64,000 nucleotides of DNA from Pseudomonadota bacterium (GTDB lineage: Bacteria; Pseudomonadota; Gammaproteobacteria; Steroidobacterales; Steroidobacteraceae), in assembly GCA_016704655.1 (NCBI GenBank), contig JADIZR010000011.1:1-64000 (forward strand), given 5' to 3'. Shown one piece after another: positions 47,026 to 56,095 of this stretch. Position numbers and translations under genes: made by a program. The first letter of the stretch is position 1. Each line of letters opens with the position of its first letter. The notes under the pieces were generated by a model. That model saw only the letters and a list, made by a program, of their open reading frames with translations, had not been told where the DNA came from and made no database searches.

Positions 47026-48513
47026 GGGGCAGCTCGTCCCTGAACTCGATGTGCTTCGGGACCTTGTACCGCGCTAGCCGCGCGGCGAGGTGCTCGCACA
47101 GCGCGGCCGCGTCGACGTTGCAGCCATCTCGGCGAACGACGAACGCCTTGCCCACCTCGCCCCAGAGCGCGTCGTCCACGCCGATGACGGCTGCGTTGGC
47201 GACATCCGGGTGGTCCAAGAGGTGCTTCTCCACCTCCGCCGGGGACACGTTCTCCGCCCCACTGCGGTACATGTCCTTTTGGCGGTCGACGAAGTACAAC
47301 CGGCCACCCGCGTCCGTGTAACCAAGATCGCCCGTGTGCAAGGCTCCGTTCCGCATGGCCTTGGCCGTGTCGTCTGGTCTCTTCCAGTATCCGGACATCA
47401 CGGTGGGGCCACACGCTACGAGTTCGCCTTCCGCGCCGGGCGCGGCCGCCTCGCCTTCGATCCACACATCGGTAAAGAATCCTGCCCGCCCCACCGAGCC
47501 GAAGTGCGAGAGCACCTCGCCAGCATCCTGCAGCGCCATGAAGGAGTTCTCGGTCTGCCCGTAACCCATGCGCAGCGAAAGTCCGGTGACTGCTTTGATC
47601 TGCTCGAGGAGGCTTCGGGGTGTGCGCTCCCCCCCGCCGAACAGCACTCTCACACTGGAGAACTCGCGCTTCTGCTCCCCCATGGCGTCCATGACGAAGC
47701 GCAGCATCGTCGTCGTACAACAGACGACACTCGGCGCTTCGCGCTCAAGATCGAGAAGAAAGGTCTGCGCGGAGAACGTTTCCCGCGTAACGAAGGTGGC
47801 GCCCCGACTCAGAACAGGCACCAGGAGCGCGAAGAGCGCACCGGAGTGAAACAGCGGCATCTGCGTCATCACCACGTCCGATTCCCGCAGATCGAGATAG
47901 TTGACGACCTGGAAGGCCTTGAAGAACGTCTGCAGATGCGACGTCACGACCCCCTTGGGCTCCCCGGTCGTCCCGGATGTGCAGCAGCGCCAGAGGCTCC
48001 TGAGAGATCAAGCTGCACGCAGTCGGCTGACGGGTGCCCGGATCGTGGCCCCGAGGATGTCTGCGCCGCCCCAGTGCCAGGGCTCGACCCGAGAGCACTA
48101 TAGGCGATGCATTGGAGTTCCGGGAGCTCGTGCCCAATCGCGCCCGAGTCGATCTGCGCCCTCCACTCATCGTCGAACAGCAGCAGCGACGCACCCGCGT
48201 CCTTCAACTGGAACAACAGCTCGGGTGTCGTCAAGCGCGTGTTCAGTGGCAAATAGATCGCCCCCAGCTTCAGTACCGCGAGAAAGCAGTTCACCGTGGT
48301 GGCGCCGTTTCGACCGAGGACCGCCACCCGATCCCCCGCTGCACAGCCTCGATCGCGCAGCTGCCTCGCGATGCGCGAGGACGCGACATCGATGTCGCGA
48401 TAGGTGTAATCGCTGCCAGCGAGCCGCAGCGCCACCTTGTCGGGCCGGAACTGCGCCCACTTCTGAACGACCTTGGCGAGGTTCCAGGCATCGCACGGGA
48501 CGGATTCGGACAT
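46748..48513 (-). CDS. Acyl-CoA synthetase (AMP-forming), frame-disrupted
   Basis: An ANL-superfamily ligase that activates a carboxylic acid with ATP and CoA. The N-terminal part starts MSESVPCDAWNLAKVVQKWA. The P-loop TSGTTGEPKGVVTSH is readable at about 47935-47985 only after a frame change between 47944 and 48060. The second part has MTQMPLFHSGALFALL, RMGYGQTENSF, ALHTGDLGYTDAGGRLYFVD, DMYRSGAENVSPAEVE and the catalytic Lys in LPLTASGKVRKTDLKK. Homology ends near 46985. The further 78 residues overlap the MmgE/PrpD gene tail to tail and are doubtful. Operator sites 5 and 6 lie upstream. Confidence 0.9.
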
Positions 48514-48620
48514 GCGGACACCCACGGGACGGTGATCTCAAGGTGGCTGCCTCGCAACTGCGTAGGCGTGACTCATGGTAACCGCGCGGTTCGCTCGTCC
48601 GTCGGCGCGCGTGCCCAAAT

Positions 48621-48634
48621 AACAGGTATGTGAT
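48621..48634. promoter_or_regulatory. Putative operator site 5 (ligase/acyl-CoA dehydrogenase divergent promoter)
   Basis: AACAGGTATGTGAT fits the island motif and forms the first of two imperfect direct repeats (48622-48653 and 48689-48720). Both start ACAGGTAT and end GGAACCG, in the 313-bp region between the ligase and the second acyl-CoA dehydrogenase. Confidence 0.5.
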
Positions 48635-48688
48635 GCGATTCGTACGGGAACCGCCGCATGGCCGTCGGCGGAGCTCGCTTGGGATTTC

Positions 48689-48700
48689 ACAGGTATCTGG
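48689..48700. promoter_or_regulatory. Putative operator site 6 (same divergent promoter)
   Basis: ACAGGTATCTGG is the second motif copy, 67 bp after site 5, within the second repeat ending at 48720. The rest of the 313-bp divergent region (48514-48826) shows no coding potential. Confidence 0.45.
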
Positions 48701-48826
48701 TAATTCGATTCACGGAACCGGTCTGCCGCTGCGGGCCATTGGTCGTCGGGCGCTTTTCTGAGATAACTGCACCACACGAGCGACGCGGTGCAGGTTCTAC
48801 TCACCGGACGCCTCCGGGAGCGCCCA

Positions 48827-49998
48827 ATGACCGCGACACTCCAGCTGATGACTGATGAACAGGCCATGATCAAGGAGATAGCGGCCGAGTTCGCCACTCG
48901 GGAAGTGCTGCCTCTCGCAAATGAGCTGGATCCAGTGAAGGGGGAGATCCCCGACGAGCTCGTGCGCAAGATGGCCGCGATGGGCTATTTCGGCATTCGC
49001 ATTCCCGTCGAGTACGGTGGTCTGGGCCTCGGCGTCTTCGAGTACTGCCTCGTCAGCGAGGAACTGAGCCGGGGCTGGATGAGCGTCGCGAGTCTGATTG
49101 CGCGCACCAATACACAGCTCGGAGTCGACGGCATGTCCGAAGCCCGCCGTCAGGTACTGTTGCCGAAGATGGCCGCCGGCGAGTTTATCAGTGCGGGCGC
49201 CCTCTCGGAGCCGAGCGTCGGTTCGGACCTCGCTTCCATCCGCTGCCGCGCGGTGCGCGACGGGGACGATTGGATCCTGACTGGGGCCAAGTACTGGGTC
49301 ACCTATGCGGACAAGGCCGACGTGCTCTATGTCGCGTCCCGGACCAGCCCCCGCCTTGCGGACGCGAAGCGCCATCTTGCCTGAGCCTCTTCGAGATCGA
49401 AAGCCGCGCGACGCATTCCGGCGGGATCCGAGGACAGCCGATCCCGAAGATTGGCTACTACGGGCCCAAGACCTTCGAACTCGCGTTCGATCGATTTCGC
49501 GTACCGGGGAGCGCGCTGCTAGGCGAAGAAGGCAAGGCCTTTGGCATGCTCGGCAAGGGTCTCGAGGCCGCACGTGCGCACACGGCCGCTCGATCGATTG
49601 GACAGGCCCAAGGCGCCTTGGACGTGGCCGTGAAATACGCTATGGAACGCATTCAGTTCAACCAGCCCATCGGACATTTCCAGGCCATCCGCTTCAAGAT
49701 TGCGACGATGGCGACCGAGATCGAGGCCGCGCGACAGCTCATGTACTACGTGTGCCACCGGATCGACACCGGCGTCCGATGCGATAAGGAAGCCTCGATG
49801 GCCAAGCTCTTCGCCTCCGAGATGTCGGAGCGGGTAACGAGCGAAGCGATGCAGATCCTAGGGGGTGCCGGCTACACGACCCACTTCCCGGTGGAGCGGT
49901 ACTGGCGCGATGCGCGTCTGACTCGGATTTTCGAGGGGACGTCCGAGATCCAGCAGCGGATCATCGCCGACCACCTTCTCGGCAAGATCCCGACGTGA
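48827..49998 (+). CDS. Acyl-CoA dehydrogenase (glutaryl/short-chain-like), frame-disrupted
   Basis: An FAD-dependent dehydrogenase of about 390 codons. It has MGYFGIRIPVEYGGLGLGVF, ISAGALSEPSVGSDLASIRC, GDDWILTGAKYWVTYADKAD, and after a frame change near 49365, RFRVPGSALLGEEGKAFGML and LTRIFEGTSEIQQRIIADHL. The catalytic Glu in IFEGTSE is present, unlike in the other two dehydrogenases of the window. ATG 48827 follows GGGAG. It heads a rightward operon with two MaoC genes and the PQQ alcohol dehydrogenase. Confidence 0.9.
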
Positions 49999-50058
49999 GC
50001 GTGAAGTGCCGGAGTCGATGGCTGACGCCGCGTCGAGTTGCAGCGACGGAGAAACCGA

Positions 50059-50568
50059 ATGATTCACAGTGACGAGCTTGACTTCCAGAAGAACGCGACA
50101 ATCATCGAGGTCGGTCATTCATACGAGGACTTCGAGGTCGGTCAGGAGTTCTTCCACCACTGGGGTCGGACGCTCAACAGTGGCGACAACAGCCTGTTCA
50201 CGACTCTGACCCTCCACTACAACCCGATGTACTTCAACGCGCCGTACGCGCGTGCGCACGGGCACGAGCGGCTCCCAGTGAACCCGCTATTGGTCTTTAA
50301 CACGGTTCTCGGCTTGTCCGTCGAAGACCTGTCGGAGAGGGGCGGCCCGTTCCTCGGTATCTCCGGCTGTCGATATCACACGTTGGTCTACGAAGGCGAC
50401 ACGGTCTACGCAATCAGCAAGGTGCTCGCGAAGAGAGAGTCCGAGAAGCGGCCCAATAGTGGCATCGTGACTTGGGGCACCCGGGGCTACAACCAGGATG
50501 ACATGCTGGTGATCGGGTTCAGCCGCACCAACCTGGTCGGCAAGCGCGGCCACGTCGTGATGCTCTGA
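50059..50568 (+). CDS. MaoC-like hot-dog dehydratase 1
   Basis: A 169-residue single hot-dog domain protein with the MaoC hydratase pattern: SYEDFEVGQEFFHHWGRTLN, then SLFTTLTLHYNPMYFNAPYA with the Asn/His region, and GPFLGISGCRYHTLVYEGDT. It resembles mesaconyl-CoA or itaconyl-CoA hydratase halves that work with CitE-like lyases. ATG 50059 is preferred over an in-frame ATG at 50038, which would add seven basic residues. It is followed 9 bp later by a paralogue, so the two may form one heteromeric hydratase. Confidence 0.85.
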   Translation: MIHSDELDFQKNATIIEVGHSYEDFEVGQEFFHHWGRTLNSGDNSLFTTLTLHYNPMYFNAPYARAHGHERLPVNPLLVFNTVLGLSVEDLSERGGPFLGISGCRYHTLVYEGDTVYAISKVLAKRESEKRPNSGIVTWGTRGYNQDDMLVIGFSRTNLVGKRGHVVML

Positions 50569-50577
50569 GGGGCAACT

Positions 50578-51051
50578 ATGCAGCTGGACAAGCTCACTCC
50601 GCGTTCACGGTACTTCGAGGACTTCGAGGTCGGTGCGGTCTACAGGCACTGGCGTGGCAAGACGGTGAAGGAATCAGACGCGGTCACGATCTGCAACATG
50701 GTGATGAATACAGCCCAAGGGCACTTTAACGACGAGTTCATGAAGAACTTCCCGATAGGCGAGTCCGTGGTGTTCGGTGGCGTGACGCTATCCATGATCA
50801 TCGGCCTCGCCGCCCAGGACACGGCACAGAATGCCATTCGCGAGATCGGCATGGACAACGTCGCGTTGAAGTCGCCGACGCGCCACGGCGACACGCTCTA
50901 CGCGTACTCCGAAGTGCTGTCCAAGTTGGACACCGGCGAACAAGGAGGCGGGGAAGTGCGCTTTCGGCACTATGGAGTGAATCAGGCAGGCCGGCTCGTC
51001 TTCCGTGGCGATCGAACCGTCCTGCTGAAGAAACGGCCGCAGGAACGCTAG
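50578..51051 (+). CDS. MaoC-like hot-dog dehydratase 2
   Basis: A 157-residue paralogue of the preceding gene, with RYFEDFEVGAVYRHWRGKTV, TICNMVMNTAQGHFNDEFMK and HGDTLYAYSEVLSK. Both copies keep the EDFEVG start of the family. Here the catalytic Asp/His-type pair is replaced by TAQGHFNDEF, so one of the two subunits may be structural. The stop TAG directly abuts the ATG of the PQQ dehydrogenase gene (51052). Confidence 0.83.
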   Translation: MQLDKLTPRSRYFEDFEVGAVYRHWRGKTVKESDAVTICNMVMNTAQGHFNDEFMKNFPIGESVVFGGVTLSMIIGLAAQDTAQNAIREIGMDNVALKSPTRHGDTLYAYSEVLSKLDTGEQGGGEVRFRHYGVNQAGRLVFRGDRTVLLKKRPQER

Positions 51052-53296
51052 ATGTCTCGCTTCAACAATGGCTTGCTGATCTGCGTCGTGGCACTGCTGT
51101 CCGCGCCAGCGTGCGCGGAACGGGGCGAGGTCGCCGGGGACGCTGCGCGCGTGGGTCGGGCGGGCGACACCCCGCTGACCAAAGGCAGTCCCGAGCACCT
51201 GCGTCGCATCACGGCCGCCATCGATGACACCGCCTTGGTCGCCGCCCGCGCGGACACCGACTGGATCACCCATGGACAGACCTACGCGGAAGGCAGACAT
51301 TCCTCGCTCGCCCAGATCAATCGCGACAGCGTCCCGAAGCTCGGACTCGCGTGGACACTCGAGCTTGGCGGCCGCCGCGGAATGCAGGCAACGCCGCTGG
51401 TTGTCGACGGCATCATGTTCTTCACCGGCTCTTGGTCCATCGTCTATGCGGTTGATGTGCGCAAGGGATCGATCATCTGGCGATTCGATCCGGAGGTGGA
51501 CCGCAGCAAAGCGCCGAGTTTCTGCTGCGGCGTGAATAACCGGGGCGTCGCGCTCTACAGGGGCGCGGTTTTCGTCGGGACACTCGATGGACGCCTGCTC
51601 TCCCTGGATGCGAGCGACGGCTCCGTCAACTGGTCTGTGCTGACGATCCCGGAGAACTCCAACTACTCGATCACCGGTGCCCCACGCATCGTGAAGGGCA
51701 AGGTGCTGATCGGCAATGGCGGCGCCGAGTACGCCGGTGTGCGCGGTTACGTCACGGCGTACGATGCCCGCACTGGGAAGCAGGCGTGGCGCTTCTACAC
51801 CGTTCCGGGCAACCCCAAGGCGCCGTTTGAGGATCCGGCGCTGGAACGTGCCGCAAAGACGTGGAGCGGCGAATGGTGGCTGCAGGGCGGGGGTGGAACC
51901 GTCTGGGATTCGATGGTCTATGATCCGGAGCTGAATCTGGTCTACATCGGAGTAGGCAACGGCTCACACTGGGACCGCAACGTACGCAGTCCCGGCGGGG
52001 CGACAATCTCTTCCTCTCGAGCATCGTCGCCCTGAATGCCGACAGCGGCCGTTACGTGTGGCACTACCAGACGACCCCCGGCGACTCCTGGGACTATACG
52101 GCGACACAGCCGATCATCCTGACCGAGCTCGAGATCGACGGCCGGCGCCGTAAGGTGCTCTTGCAGGCCCCGAAGAACGGCTTCTTCTATGTCATCGATC
52201 GCGTCAACGGGGAACTGATTTCCGCGGCGCCGTATTCATATATGAACTGGGCCAGCGGTATCGACGGTCGGGGTCGTCCGATCGAGCGCGAAGGGGCTCG
52301 GTATGCAGATGGTCGTACCCACTGGATTTCTCCCAGTTCACACGGTGCGCACAACTGGTTTCCCATGTCGTACAGCCCGTCGACGGGACTGGTCTACATA
52401 CCCGGTGTGCGTCAGGCGGGGCCTTTCGCCCGCGACGCTACTCAAGCCTGGAATGGACCGAACCAAGTGGGTAGCGGCCATCAGGTGACCGCGTCGTTCG
52501 CGTTTCGACGCGATCGTGAACAGGTCTTGGATTCGAATCCGGATGCCCCGCGGCCGGGCACGGCCTCCGGCGAACTGATCGCCTACGATCCCGTCCGGCA
52601 ACGCCGAGTCTGGGCGATCGCCCAGCCATCGCACTACAACGGCGGTCTGCTCACGACGGCGGGCGGCTTGCTCATGCAAGGCGACGCGGAGGGCTACTTC
52701 ACCGTTCGTGACGATCGGACGGGCGGGATTCTCAAGCGCTTCGACGTGCGCTCTGGCGTCATCTCATCCCCGTGACCTATCTGGTCGATGGAGAGCAGTA
52801 CATCAGCCTGCTGGTCGAGTGGGGGGGGGGGCAGGGCCAGTATCACAAGAAGGTGGACCAACTCTATCCCGGGACGGTTTATACCTTCAAGCTCGGCGGC
52901 ACCGCGACGCTGCCGTCTCGGGAAGCCGCACCGCAGCGGTCACTCATCACCGGGAGTACCACTGCCGCACCGGAAGACATTGGTCGCGGGATGAACGTCT
53001 ACTTACGCAATTGCGTCACGTGCCATGGCGAGCCAGGCTCGGGCGGTGGCGTCATCCCCGACCTGCTGCGCTCAGCCCCGGAAGTCTACGAGGCCCTGGA
53101 CTTCATCGTGCTGGGGGGTGCGCTGGCTGGACTGGGCATGCCAGGTCATAGCCGGCAGCTCTCATCGTCCGATGTGGCCGACCTTCGGGACTATCTGCTT
53201 TTCGTTGCCGCATCGCTCAGGTCTGGCATCACACCACAGCGTCTGAACCAGGACTTGGGCGCTATGCAGCGGCAGGCGCTGGATCGCCAGAAGTGA
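51052..53296 (+). CDS. PQQ-dependent quinohemoprotein alcohol dehydrogenase, frame-disrupted
   Basis: A periplasmic alcohol dehydrogenase of about 748 codons. A signal peptide (GLLICVVALLSAPACA) leads into the eight-bladed propeller. It has the vicinal disulfide SFCCGVNNRGVA, the blade motif GGGGTVWDSMVYDPELNLVY, the Ca/active-site region GDNLFLSSIVALNADSGRYV and a C-terminal cytochrome c domain with CVTCHGE. The frame changes near 52010, at the active-site Asp segment, and near 52770. Both lie in conserved text. A run of G residues at 52822-52833 is a likely indel spot. It probably oxidises a substrate alcohol before uptake. Confidence 0.9.
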
Positions 53297-53306
53297 TTGG
53301 TGCTCC

Positions 53307-53322
53307 GCTGCGGTGACGCAGC
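53307..53322. terminator. Stem-loop between the PQQ dehydrogenase and iclR-type genes
   Basis: GCTGCG (53307-53312) pairs perfectly with CGCAGC (53317-53322) over a GTGA tetraloop in the 45-bp gap between two convergent genes. There is no T-tract on either side, so terminator function is only plausible. Confidence 0.4.
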
Positions 53323-53341
53323 TTACCTTCGGGTGTGCCGC

Positions 53342-54211
53342 TCAGGCGAGCGACAAGTGCTTGTGCCACGGCGACTGATCACTGCTCAGGTAGTCGTTAC
53401 CGCCGCGCGTGTCGTTCATGAAGCGATTCATCGCTTCCGGGGTCGCGCGCTCGATGAACGCCTTCAAGGCCGCGACGACCGCCTCCTCCTTGGGCCGGAA
53501 TCGATCGATGGGGCCACCGACGCTGATAGCGCCCCGATCGCCGTGCTCCGAAATCTGCAACGGCATGGCAATGGCCGCGATGCCCGGCGTTCCGTGACCG
53601 TTCGAGTAGGCGTATCCGTTCTTCCGCAGGAACTTGATGCCATCGAAGCAATCGAAGGCCGTCGCCCGCCAATGGGGAACGACAGCTTCCGCGTGCGTCC
53701 GCCGGACGATGCGGGCGATGTACGTATCGGACAGGTCTTTCATCAAGGCCCATCCGGACGCCGTACACGCCAGGGGACTCACCGCCCCGGACTCGACGTG
53801 CAGGCGACGGGCGTCAGGGCTGGTCTGGCCCAGCACGTACTGCACGAAGATGCCGTTACGAATCGACAGGGCGGCCGACTCGCCGAGCTTCTCGACCAGC
53901 TCGCTCAGCAGGGTCGGGATGAGGCCGACGCCGGAGTGCCGCTGGCGCATCCACAGACCCAGGAGCGAGATCCGTAGCGTCGGGTAGTACTCCCGACCTC
54001 GGGCGTCCACCCTCAGGTAGCCAAGCTGGGTGAGGGACTTCAACAATGCGGCGGCGCTCGAGTGCGGCATCCCCAGAAATCTCGAGACCTCGGAGATGGT
54101 CATCGCCCTCTGTTCGGTAGCGAACAACTCAAAGATGGCGAGGGTCCGCTCGCAGGATTTGACGGGCGACGGCGCGGGCGAGCAGCTCAATAGGGTGTGG
54201 ATGCTGGCCAT
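53342..54211 (-). CDS. IclR-family transcriptional regulator
   Basis: A 289-residue regulator. A winged helix at about residues 20-75 reads CERTLAIFELFATEQRAMTI, EVSRFLGMPHSSAAALLKSL and LGYLRVDARGREYYPTLRI. An effector domain follows with RNGIFVQYVLGQTSPDARRL, ACTASGWALMKDLSD and GIAAIAMPLQISEHGDRGAI. ATG 54211 is chosen because the upstream 65 residues contain no family sequence. It lies 166 bp after the CoA-transferase B gene on the same strand, and a 16-bp palindrome sits in that gap, so autoregulation is likely. Confidence 0.9.
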   Translation of the reverse strand: MASIHTLLSCSPAPSPVKSCERTLAIFELFATEQRAMTISEVSRFLGMPHSSAAALLKSLTQLGYLRVDARGREYYPTLRISLLGLWMRQRHSGVGLIPTLLSELVEKLGESAALSIRNGIFVQYVLGQTSPDARRLHVESGAVSPLACTASGWALMKDLSDTYIARIVRRTHAEAVVPHWRATAFDCFDGIKFLRKNGYAYSNGHGTPGIAAIAMPLQISEHGDRGAISVGGPIDRFRPKEEAVVAALKAFIERATPEAMNRFMNDTRGGNDYLSSDQSPWHKHLSLA

Positions 54212-54320
54212 GTGTGGGACTCCAAAGCGCGAGGTTGAGTGACTCAGGAGTTCGGACGCCAAAGCCGGACCCCGGGTCGGGAGCAGCATAATGACGTTAA
54301 TCCAAAGCCTGACGGGAGTC

Positions 54321-54336
54321 AACCGAACGTTTGGTT
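54321..54336. promoter_or_regulatory. Putative IclR-type operator palindrome
   Basis: AACCGAACGTTTGGTT is a 16-bp inverted repeat with one mismatched pair (G/T at positions 5 and 12). It is centred about 117 bp upstream of the iclR-type start, in the gap behind the CoA-transferase operon. It differs from the island motif found elsewhere. Confidence 0.5.
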
Positions 54337-54377
54337 GGCCACCGGTGCGGAACCGAGCTGCCGGGTATCGACGGTTG

Positions 54378-55163
54378 TCAGCGCCGCAACGTGCCTTCCA
54401 CATCAACCCGCTCGCGCATCATCGACAGCTCCGCCGCCGACGGTGTCGCCGTCACGTCAATCGAGTCGGCCAGCGCGAGTACGAAGGCCGTGTTGGCGAT
54501 CACCTCGTCGACCGACACCCGGATGGACGTGTGTCAGCCGCATACGGTGATCCGGGGTCTCGAAATCCAGCACCCCGAGCGGCGTGATGACCTGCCGCGG
54601 CCCCTCATTGAACTGGTTCAGGCGCAACCGCGCCCGATGATCGCCGCCCTCGCCGTGCCCAAACGTCGAGATGTAGTCGCATCGCTCAACGAAGACACTG
54701 CGACTGTGTGTTGGCGCGTAGATGTAGTAGCGCTTGGCGTAGTGCGCCATGGTGGTGGTGCCCAGCGAGCCGGGCCCGCGCACGGCGAGCGTCCCAGTGG
54801 CATCCCGAATTCCGATCAGGTTGGTGTTTCCGAACCGGTCAATCTGCATACCGCCAACGAAGAACACGTCGGAGCAATGCTGCGGACGCTCGAATATGTC
54901 GTTGTGGATGACGATGCTCTCGGCCCACCGCGATACGCGGTAGTCGGTTGAGAACTTCGTGGGCTCGAGCAGATCCGCATTCAGTAGATTCGTCGTGACC
55001 ATGCCGACCGAGAGCTTCATGTTGGGTGCATGCGTCATGTGCGCATAGAGCGCGCCGGCGCGAGGGACATGCAGATTGGCCCCCACGAACAGTCGGTCGC
55101 CATCCTCCAACACCCGCGCCACGTAGAACGCCTGGATCTCTGGTTGGTCACGGGGAGCGTCAC
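54378..55163 (-). CDS. CoA-transferase subunit B (IpdB/GctB-like), frame-disrupted
   Basis: Beta subunit of a glutaconate-type family I CoA-transferase. It has VARVLEDGDRLFVGANLHVP, MKLSVGMVTTNLLNADLLEP, SDVFFVGGMQIDRFGNTNLI, RGPGSLGTTTMAHYAKRYYI and the C-terminal THVHPGVSVDEVIANTAFVL. The likely start is GTG 55163, overlapping the subunit A stop as GTGA. The frame is broken shortly after the start (about 55140) and again near 54520, and ends at the TGA at 54378-54380. The total span is a whole number of codons (262), so the two shifts cancel. Confidence 0.83.
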
Positions 55164-56095
55164 GACTCTTTCTCCGTTACATCCTGAAGGTCGTGCCGGG
55201 CGTCGAACCCCACCGTCCCGAGATAATCCGCCTGGCTCTTCGGTCCGTGGACATAGCGCTGCAGCCAGGCGTCGAACGCCGACCGATCACCCTTGCGTGC
55301 GCGGTTCGCGACGTCCACGTACTGGCGGATGAAAGCCTCGTCGACGCGGTAGCAGCCTGGACTCGCAAACGGATGGGCCCCCCATGGCACCCGAATCACC
55401 GCATCGGCGTAGGCGATTGAAGTCATCATCGGATTGCGCCGAATCTCCTCGTTCGAGACCAGCGCTTCGGTCGTCAGCACGGTACGCCTGGAAGCCCGAT
55501 GCAAGGCGCGGTCCCCGTAGCCGGATCCGGTGTGCTGGCCGAGCCCATACCGGTCTGCCCGCTCGACGTGCGCGAAGAACACATCCGGAACGATCGCTGG
55601 CACGGCGATGAGGTCCTGGCCCGTGATCGGGCACGGGAAGATCTTGAGGTCGGGATTCAGTTGCAGAATCGACGTTCCAATGCCGGCCTTCCAGGGCGCA
55701 AAGGGCAAACCCTGGCCGGCGGCGCGTAGCGCGGCATAGAAAATTCCCTCATCGCATTCCCACAGGTTGATCTGCTGTCGCTCCAGGGCGTGACGGAAAA
55801 AGGGGCCTGTCGCAGCGAGCACTTCGGCAGTCACCGAGGAGGTCACCACCTCACGCACCGCCCCCGCCCCGATCAGCAGATCTAGATCGAGCCCTGCGAT
55901 CGCGCTGCCCACCACGCGCAGATTGCGCAGCCCTCGCCGCACGATCCCGCGGACCACCGCCATGGGATGGCTCGCCGTGTTGAATCCCCCGAGCGCGACG
56001 GTCATGCCGTCCTTCAGGGTGTCCAACTCCCGCTCGACCGTCGAGAGCACGGGGCGCCGGGAGGGCGGTGCGTCGGACGCGGTGGGGTTAGGCAT
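55160..56095 (-). CDS. CoA-transferase subunit A (IpdA/GctA-like)
   Basis: A 311-residue alpha subunit of a family I CoA-transferase. It has LDTLKDGMTVALGGFNTASH, RNLRVVGSAIAGLDLDLLIG, the EVVTSSV segment, GLPFAPWKAGIGTSILQLNP and VPDVFFAHVERADRYG. The pattern matches the alpha chains of glutaconate CoA-transferase and of IpdA, which in actinobacteria and proteobacteria acts on steroid ring C/D CoA esters. It overlaps the upstream fused transferase by 8 bp and the downstream B subunit by 4 bp, a tightly coupled operon. Confidence 0.87.
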   Translation of the reverse strand: MPNPTASDAPPSRRPVLSTVERELDTLKDGMTVALGGFNTASHPMAVVRGIVRRGLRNLRVVGSAIAGLDLDLLIGAGAVREVVTSSVTAEVLAATGPFFRHALERQQINLWECDEGIFYAALRAAGQGLPFAPWKAGIGTSILQLNPDLKIFPCPITGQDLIAVPAIVPDVFFAHVERADRYGLGQHTGSGYGDRALHRASRRTVLTTEALVSNEEIRRNPMMTSIAYADAVIRVPWGAHPFASPGCYRVDEAFIRQYVDVANRARKGDRSAFDAWLQRYVHGPKSQADYLGTVGFDARHDLQDVTEKES

